Shown: piece after piece, positions 7,311 through 11,894 of the stretch
How the letters are laid out: each line of letters opens with the position of its first letter
Numbering within the stretch: position 1 is the first letter of the stretch
From: Euperipatoides rowelli
Lineage: Eukaryota; Onychophora; Udeonychophora; Euonychophora; Peripatopsidae
Assembly: GCA_003024985.2 (NCBI GenBank)
Contig: PXIH01S0034613.1
Strand: one strand, 5' to 3'
Length of the DNA: 11,894 bases
Translations under genes and position numbers: made by a program
Notes under the pieces: model-generated
Told to the model about the DNA's origin: nothing
Databases searched by the model: none
Seen by the model: only the letters and a program-made list of their open reading frames with translations

Positions 7311-7700
7311 AATAAATTGTTCAGTAAGCACATAATTTAGTCTATCTCCAAGTTCACAATGTACTGCGATCTTTCTCAGCTGAGCGGCGTACTCAGCAGT
7401 GGACTTAGTCTGGAAATGCATTCTCTCCCAAAGTTTGAATCTTTCGATCCGTGGCATGGGTTTAGGATTGAAATGCTGCTCTTAGGTTGACAGAACCTCT
7501 TCCATGGTTTTATCACTCGGTTTGTCGGGGGCGACTAAGTCACAAAAAAGGTTAAAAACTTGGCTGCCTATAACGGTCAAGACTGCAGAAAGTCTAAGCT
7601 TTTCCTCTACTTTATTGACGTCTAGAAAGTGACTTAGCTGTTCGGAATATCTTTCCCAACTCATAGTTGTGGGGTAAAAATTTCCTATTCTAAAATCCAT
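7305..7700 (-). pseudogene. Gypsy gag, N-terminal half
   Basis: The minus strand from MDFRIGNFYPTTMSWERY (start at 7700; an in-frame Met also exists at 7721) reads EQLSHFLDVNKVEEKLRL, a capsid-like N-terminal region. An in-frame stop at 7482-7484 is followed in the same frame by HFNPKPMPRIERFKLWER, STAEYAAQLRKIAVHCELG and LTEQFIYGL, which match the usual gag pattern of this Gypsy group. The start at 7700 is preferred because it fits the typical short N-terminus. No splice or ribosomal signal decides it. Confidence 0.85.
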
Positions 7701-7756
7701 TTTTTTAGAACAAGTATTCAAAAAGTTATTATTTTTCTATTCAAATACTGTATAAG

Positions 7757-7774
7757 TAAAAAAACTTGTCACCA
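7757..7774 (-). promoter_or_regulatory. Probable tRNA primer-binding site
   Basis: On the minus strand, TGGTGAC begins three bases after the 5' LTR. TGG is complementary to the universal tRNA CCA end. The specific tRNA is not identified, and the sequence after TGGTGAC turns T-rich, so it may be decayed. Confidence 0.6.
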
Positions 7775-7777
7775 AAT

Positions 7778-7999
7778 TGTTATATCTTACTGTATAACAA
7801 ATGATAAACAGAATTTAGTTAGCAGGAAAGAACAGCTATTTATTAAAATTATCAACTAAACAGGATAGTCCTGAATATTGGACTGCCAGCACTGCCTCAA
7901 ACTTAATCACTTGATATTAATATTCTGAAGAGTTTGATAGCTCCTGAACGAGATGTAGTTCTAAAACTTATCGATAGTCTTGTGGCTAAGGTTATCACA
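7778..7999 (-). repeat. Gypsy 5' LTR (right copy, 222 bp)
   Basis: It aligns with 952-1200 over its whole length. It has lost the 28 bp between two TATCGATA palindromes present in the left copy, lacks another 8 bp, and has 9 bp extra near 7886-7895 (CTGC repeated). The promoter for the element would lie here; no TATA box is obvious. Confidence 0.93.
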
Positions 8000-8004
8000 A
8001 AAAG
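8000..8004. repeat. Target-site duplication AAAAG, right copy (Gypsy)
   Basis: Matches 947-951. Confidence 0.85.
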
Positions 8005-8305
8005 AATAAATTATCTACAAGGATTTGGGGATAATGATAGATAATGATTTAAGCTTTTCAAAACATGCTTGTCTAACTGTTAACAAAATGAAATCTAGAT
8101 TCGGAATAATTCAAAGTGTGTCTTCATAAATTCTCGTTAAAAAAATTTTAATTCTTAAAAAAATAGATCAAACTTTATAACTAATAGAAGTGTTACATTT
8201 TGGAATTTACTTCCAATTAATTTTTTTGATGTTTTGATCCTTTCTAGATTTAAGAAAATGGTGTATGATTATATTAGATCAAATGTTGATCCTATGGTTT
8301 TGTAG
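8000..8305 (+). pseudogene. LINE reverse transcriptase ORF, C-terminal half
   Basis: This continues the LINE interrupted at 951. KDLGIMIDNDLSFSKH near 8015-8065 is the post-RT LGV-type block, followed by NKMKSRFGIIQS. After a frameshifted stretch (8125-8175), TFWNLLPINF near 8195 and SRFKKMVYDYIR give the typical C-terminal end, with the stop at 8303-8305. RT palm motifs lie only in the first half and this C-terminal region only here, so the two halves complement rather than duplicate each other, as expected for one copy split by an insertion. Confidence 0.87.
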
Positions 8306-8503
8306 AATACATGTTGAATTTTATTAGTATTGCATGGTTGCTCAAATATTTATTGTTTTTTGTTTATGTGTTTTTTAATGTTTTTGCATTCTTTGTATTC
8401 ATTAAACCTGTAATAAGACTTAGGTCTTTCCCTTTTGTATTTTTCTATATCTATGTATATTATAAAAAAGAAGAAAGGCTTTCAAATAAATAAATAAATA
8501 AAT
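8306..8503 (+). other. LINE 3' UTR
   Basis: T-rich noncoding sequence between the LINE stop codon and its tail repeat. A short open frame at 8311-8493 is composed mostly of Phe, Val and Tyr codons from the T-rich bias and does not resemble a protein. Confidence 0.65.
8484..8503 (+). repeat. (AAAT)5 tail of the LINE
   Basis: Five tetranucleotide units end the LINE. Short tandem tails of this kind replace poly(A) in several LINE groups. No target duplication was found to pair with the sequence after 8504. Confidence 0.8.
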
Positions 8504-9423
8504 AGGAGAATCATTCATCTTTGATGTCTCATCTCATCATCTAATAAATAACTTTTTACCTTAGTAACAATCCTTCAGAACTTTCAACGTTACAAATCAG
8601 TTTAAAAAAAGAAAACCTTCTTAATTTTTCTCCGTACTAATAGTGAACAATACAGCAAGATGGAAGGTAGTGAGATCAGAGATAGTACAATAATCGTTCC
8701 AGTAATTTTTTTATTCAGAAATGGCTTCCTTGCTTTACATAGTTACCTTTTTTTCTATAAAATTCTAGATAAAAAGTCTCTTTTAAAGGTGTACGATGAG
8801 TAAGATTTTTAGTATTATTTTAAATCAATATTACCTACACATATTATGCAGTAGTTATACATATTATTAATATATTCTGTTTTTCCCAGAATAAATAAAA
8901 TTAATAAAGAATTAATAAAACAAAGTTACTTAAATTAGTGAAACAGATGAGCGAATCAAATCTTGTGGTCACGTGGTGTCTAATTGAACTGAGAGGCAAC
9001 GGAACAAACAGCTAAGATAATTGTTTTTGTTTTTTTTCAAATAGCATTTATCTTTATTGGTCTTCATATAAACTACAAGATATCGTAAAGAAATTACAAA
9101 TGTTGAAAAATTCTTCAAATCCCTATTTATCATATTTTATAATAATAAAAATCATAAACTAAGTGTAGGACTTAAATGTTTTTTGCTTTTTTTTTTCCAC
9201 TTTTAAGAAAATGACAGCAGAGCTTCTTAATCAAAGAGAAACAGACTACTTTTTATTATTATTAACCAATAGTGTATTATTGGTCTCAATTAACAGTGTC
9301 CTCGGTAATCATTTTAAAATGGGCTATTTTTATTTTAATTTAATGCCCCCCTTTCCCCCGTTTTATTTGAGAAGAGATCTTATGAACTATAGTTTGGATT
9401 ATCCAGAAATTGTTAAAAAAAAA
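8504..9423. other. AT-rich DNA, nothing recognised
   Basis: No coding frame with family resemblance, no terminal repeats and no RNA gene were seen. The open frame starting at 9211 runs into the microsatellite and is compositional. Confidence 0.6.
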
Positions 9424-9628
9424 CAATCTCTCTGTCTCCCTCTCTGTCTCACTGTCTTTCTCTCTTTCTATCTTACTCTCTCTGTATGTCTCTGTCTGTC
9501 TCTCTATCTCTGTCTGTATCTAAGTTTGTCTGTGTCTGTATCTAATTTTGTCTGTGTCTCTCTCTGCCTGTCTGGTCCATCGGTCAGCCCGCCTGTCGGT
9601 CCGTCCATCCATCCATCTATCTATCTCG
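9424..9628 (+). repeat. Polypyrimidine microsatellite (CTCT/GTCT, then GTCC/ATCC/ATCT)
   Basis: About 200 bp of drifting tetranucleotide units: CTGTCTCC-like at the left, CTGTCTGT-like in the middle, and GTCCGTCCATCCATCTATCT at the right. The long open frame across it reflects the absence of purine-rich stops, not a gene. Confidence 0.95.
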
Positions 9629-9763
9629 CCTTAATGAAACAAGAAGTTGGATTTATAAATATAGCAATTATATAATATATGCTATATGTACAGTGTATAG
9701 TCTTAAAGTGACAAAATTGCATCATTTAAACATAAATTTAAAATAAAATTTTTTGTTTTGGTA
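9629..9763. other. AT-rich spacer
   Basis: Nothing recognised. Confidence 0.5.
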
Positions 9764-9810
9764 AGTTCTCTTGGAATTTTGCCTCGCTCAAAGACCGGAC
9801 TGGCCCCTGG
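9764..9810 (+). repeat. Repeat copy A, left part
   Basis: AGTTCTCTTGGAATTTT and the following GACCGGACTGG resemble the start of copy B at 11416 (AGTTCTTTTGGAATTTT ... GACCATCCAGTGG). Its continuation is at 11219 on the other side of the inserted minus-strand element. Confidence 0.65.
9791..9810. repeat. 20-bp target-site duplication, left copy
   Basis: AAGACCGGACTGGCCCCTGG matches 11199-11218 with one T/C difference. The length suits target-primed LINE insertion. Confidence 0.78.
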
Positions 9811-11198
9811 TATCAGGTATCAGCAACACCACAGCAGCTTATTAGGCGATATACTGTATACCAAAGTGCAATGGCAGTAGGCAAACCATGAAGCCGAGCA
9901 TTTGGAGGTAGCCTACCAACGATGTCAGGCGTTACTCACCTAGACACCCCACCCTAACTCCAAATGAGCAACATACAATAATAAATAGCAAAATAAATGA
10001 AAATAAAAATTTTAAAATTAAAATCAAAATTAAACTTACCCAACTGCAGCCACCACAAGACCCTTACTCCATAAAGCCATCTCCTTGGCCAGTTTATTTA
10101 AATCTTCCTGCTTCTAGCAGCCTCATCCAGCATACCAACTGAAAACCCGCTCCTAAACATGTCCTTCACCACCAAATCATTTCATGTTAAAACGGACAAA
10201 ATTTTGAACCAGATCGTCTTAAGACATGGCCCCAATAGTTTGATCTCAGGTTCATGGCCATCCTGCAGATAGTTTCCCCTCCAGTAACTCCACAATTCTA
10301 CATGACGGGCCCTCTTACATATTTGGCCAACGAGATCACTACACACTCCATACTCTTCAACGCTATCCGATTCTCATGAGTTGTATCCACCGGTATAATA
10401 ATTGTGTTATATATAGTCCATGCCAGCCTCCAAGGCAGTTTGTGCCGCCGAATAAAGGGAACAATCATCCGCGCACACCTAATGGCTTTCTCATTTCTAG
10501 ACCTTGTAGACCCTTTCCTGTTCAGACCGCTTGATATAGAGGCTCGTCATCATCCGAAGAATACTATTTTATAAATTACATTAGCCCACTTTCTAGACTC
10601 CTCCCATTCCTTGCCCCACCCTAGCTCCCACACCTTCCATTAAATTCCAGCTTGCATCAACACTTCCTTATTCTCCTTTGTTCTACAGCAACTTCTACTA
10701 ATTATTGATCTTCACCTTCCGCACATCCGCCACCAACCCCTCAGCAACCTGCACCTCCACTACTAGAACTGCTTATTGTTCAGCTGCTTCTAGCTCTGAT
10801 TTGATCTTGACTCCTGTTCTGCTTCTTGTTCTGCTTTATTCTGCAGACATATCTGTTCCTTGTTCTATTAGCTACTCAGTTCCCCGCTCACTGCTCCCCC
10901 ATTTCCTCTCCCCAGCCCCCTGCAACTTGTTGTTCTACATCTACTGCCTCTGCTACACATTCTTCAGCTTCAGGTTCTTCAACTTATTGCTTCTTATGTT
11001 ACTTGTTCCATCAGACTTCCGTCTCTTTTTTCACCTCTTCATCTTCCAGATGAGAATTTATTAGACTGTGTATTCACCCACAGCGACAGAGCCTCGTTTG
11101 ATAATACAGGAGTCGCCATGATCAGATGAGGATGTCAGGAAAGGAGAGGCTAATAAGCTAAAAGCTATCTATTACGCACCACTTACCCTTAGACTCCC
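9809..11198 (-). mobile_element. Probable 5'-truncated LINE, about 1.4 kb, family unknown
   Basis: The segment is bounded by a 20-bp duplication. Its minus-strand 3' end, at low coordinates, is a 7-bp unit twice in tandem (TGATACC TGATACC at 9809-9822), a tail style seen in CR1/L2-like LINEs. It carries a LINE-like C-terminal open frame at 10298-10546, then scattered LINE-like residues (SNYWGHVLRR in a frame near 10220). The 5' part, 10600-11060, is purine-rich on the minus strand and gives acidic translations with many stops. Composition is less AT-rich than the flanks. Class assignment is inference. Confidence 0.6.
10298..10546 (-). pseudogene. LINE-like ORF C-terminal fragment
   Basis: An 82-codon open stretch without an ATG start on the minus strand, bounded upstream by TGA TGA and ending in TAG at 10298-10300. 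It reads RNEKAIRCARMIVPFIRR, then HKLPWRLAWTIYNTIIIPV and SLAKYVRG. The spacing resembles the region after RT in LINE proteins, where an aliphatic Y-x-T-I-I-x-P-V segment follows a basic helix. The YGxE that often follows the IPV segment is not intact. Seen: an open frame and this resemblance. Inferred: LINE origin. Alternative: an unrelated element gene. Confidence 0.5.
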
Positions 11199-11218
11199 AA
11201 GACCGGACCGGCCCCTGG
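11199..11218. repeat. 20-bp target-site duplication, right copy
   Basis: AAGACCGGACCGGCCCCTGG; see 9791-9810. Confidence 0.78.
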
Positions 11219-11268
11219 AGAATTATAAATTTTCAATCTCTCATGCCAAAACTGCTGCTCAAGCCTGG
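11219..11268 (+). repeat. Repeat copy A, right part
   Basis: AGAATTATAAATTTTCAAT and GCCAAAACTGCTGCTCAAG align with copy B at 11457-11505 (AGAATTATAAATTTCCAAT, GCTAAAACTGTTGCCCATA). With the left part at 9764 this completes one repeat unit. Confidence 0.75.
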
Positions 11269-11415
11269 TACTTACTGTAATATTGTTTTATTGAAAGAAA
11301 CTATAGGCAAGAGTGCTCAGAAGTATAACAAAAAATGTATACTGAAGCACTATATTGATTTAATTATATCATTTTAACTTAAATTAAAAAAAAATCTGAG
11401 ACCCCTCATTGCCCC
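11269..11415. other. AT-rich spacer between repeat copies
   Basis: Nothing recognised. Confidence 0.5.
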
Positions 11416-11510
11416 AGTTCTTTTGGAATTTTTTGGCACTTACGACCATCCAGTGGAGAATTATAAATTTCCAATGTGGCCCACTTGCTAAAACTGTTGC
11501 CCATATCTGA
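11416..11510 (+). repeat. Repeat copy B (uninterrupted)
   Basis: About 95 bp, similar over its full length to copy A. It has no clear coding potential, terminal inverted repeat or pol III box that I can see. It may be part of a larger unknown repeat or a local duplication. Confidence 0.7.
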
Positions 11511-11894
11511 TCTAGTAGAAGATTTTTCTTTATAAAGTTGGAGATGTTTTAATGGTGTAAATTTTATTTTACATTTCAAGTTTTTTACCTAATTTTTTTT
11601 TAAATTTTTGAAAGAATAATTTTCATTTGGAATTTTACTAAGAGGAAGGTGAAAGGAAATGTTAAGAAATGCATATTTGAGCTAATGCAGTGGCATTATA
11701 AGCTTATTTTTAATATTTGAAGAAAAATAATTTGGTCAAGAAATAAAATAAGATTTTAGATAAAAATTGTAATAAACTTACTGGATCTAAGCCAAATGGA
11801 TATGGAAAAGTGGCATAATTATGTTCAGGATTTAATTGCAACATCCGGTTTTCATTAAGAGTTGAATTACTGAAATAAAAATATGCATTATAGG
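11511..11894. other. AT-rich DNA, nothing recognised
   Basis: T- and A-rich sequence with no coding, structural or repeat signal that I can support. Confidence 0.55.

Larger units (their letters stand above)
952..7999 (-). mobile_element. Gypsy-type LTR retrotransposon, degenerate, containing two younger inserts
   Basis: The element is bounded by two LTRs with TG...CA ends and a matching AAAAG duplication. On the minus strand the order is LTR, PBS, gag, protease, RT, RNase H, integrase, PPT, LTR. RT and RNase H before integrase is the Ty3/Gypsy order. The gag with two adjacent zinc knuckles and the pol motifs resemble the invertebrate group often annotated as K02A2.6-like; this is recognition from memory, not a search. 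The span is 7,048 bp. Removing the Copia remnant with its duplication (2,134 bp) and the 459 bp of the second insert leaves about 4.45 kb, a normal size for such elements. No envelope gene is seen. Stops and frameshifts occur in every domain. It is inserted antisense into a LINE. Confidence 0.93.

Noticed and set aside
9211-9675. 154-residue open frame with Leu/Ser/Cys repeats
   Set aside because: Most of it is the polypyrimidine microsatellite; low complexity, no start context and no homology recognised.
10705-11064. 119-residue Ser/Leu/Phe-rich plus-strand open frame, possible membrane protein
   Set aside because: C/T-rich strand of the minus-strand element. The apparent hydrophobicity comes from base composition, and the element's own coding sense is the other strand.
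1-11894. Bacterial or phage system, CRISPR array, or defence island
   Set aside because: No operon structure, prokaryotic gene families or regularly spaced repeats. The content is eukaryotic retrotransposons throughout.
1-11894. Host protein-coding exons or tRNA/rRNA genes
   Set aside because: I recognised none. Short conserved exons flanked by splice sites could be missed by eye in AT-rich DNA, so this is absence of evidence.

Overview
This window looks like A+T-rich intergenic DNA from an invertebrate animal. I cannot place the organism more precisely. I found no intact gene, no host exon that I recognise, no RNA gene, no CRISPR array and no prokaryotic signal. Almost everything that can be interpreted is decayed transposable element, stacked by nested insertion.

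Layout. (1) Positions 276-951 and 8000-8503 are two halves of one plus-strand LINE (jockey/CR1-like reverse transcriptase). The first half ends just after the YADD motif. The second carries the C-terminal part of the ORF and an (AAAT)5 tail. (2) A minus-strand Gypsy retrotransposon, 952-7999, lies between the halves and is flanked by the 5-bp target duplication AAAAG. Its LTRs are 249 and 222 bp. Its internal order on the minus strand is PBS, gag with zinc knuckles, protease, RT, RNase H, integrase, proline-rich tail, polypurine tract. (3) A plus-strand Copia remnant, 2405-4533, sits inside the Gypsy integrase reading frame, flanked by the duplication GGGGG. It has an internal deletion that fuses 73 bp of 5' LTR to mid-RT. 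(4) A second insert of about 455 bp, 1908-2362, interrupts the same integrase. It holds a microsatellite and what looks like a pol fragment from a different Gypsy lineage. (5) Positions 8504-9763 are AT-rich DNA with a 200-bp polypyrimidine microsatellite. (6) At 9809-11198 a minus-strand element, probably a 5'-truncated LINE ending in two copies of a 7-bp repeat, is inserted with a 20-bp target duplication into a roughly 95-bp repeat (copy A). A second copy of that repeat (copy B) lies at 11416-11510. (7) The rest is AT-rich and featureless.

Inferred order of events: LINE first, then Gypsy into the LINE, then Copia and the 455-bp insert into the Gypsy. The relative order of the last two is not resolved. 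The two Gypsy LTRs differ at 10 of 213 aligned positions and the Copia LTR remnants at 4 of 73, so both are about 5% diverged. Every coding region carries stops, frameshifts or lost catalytic residues, so nothing here is likely to be autonomously mobile. I do not see a new biological system. The value of the window is the unusually readable nesting and a few unexplained pieces: the pol-like insert, the A/B repeat and the unknown minus-strand LINE.
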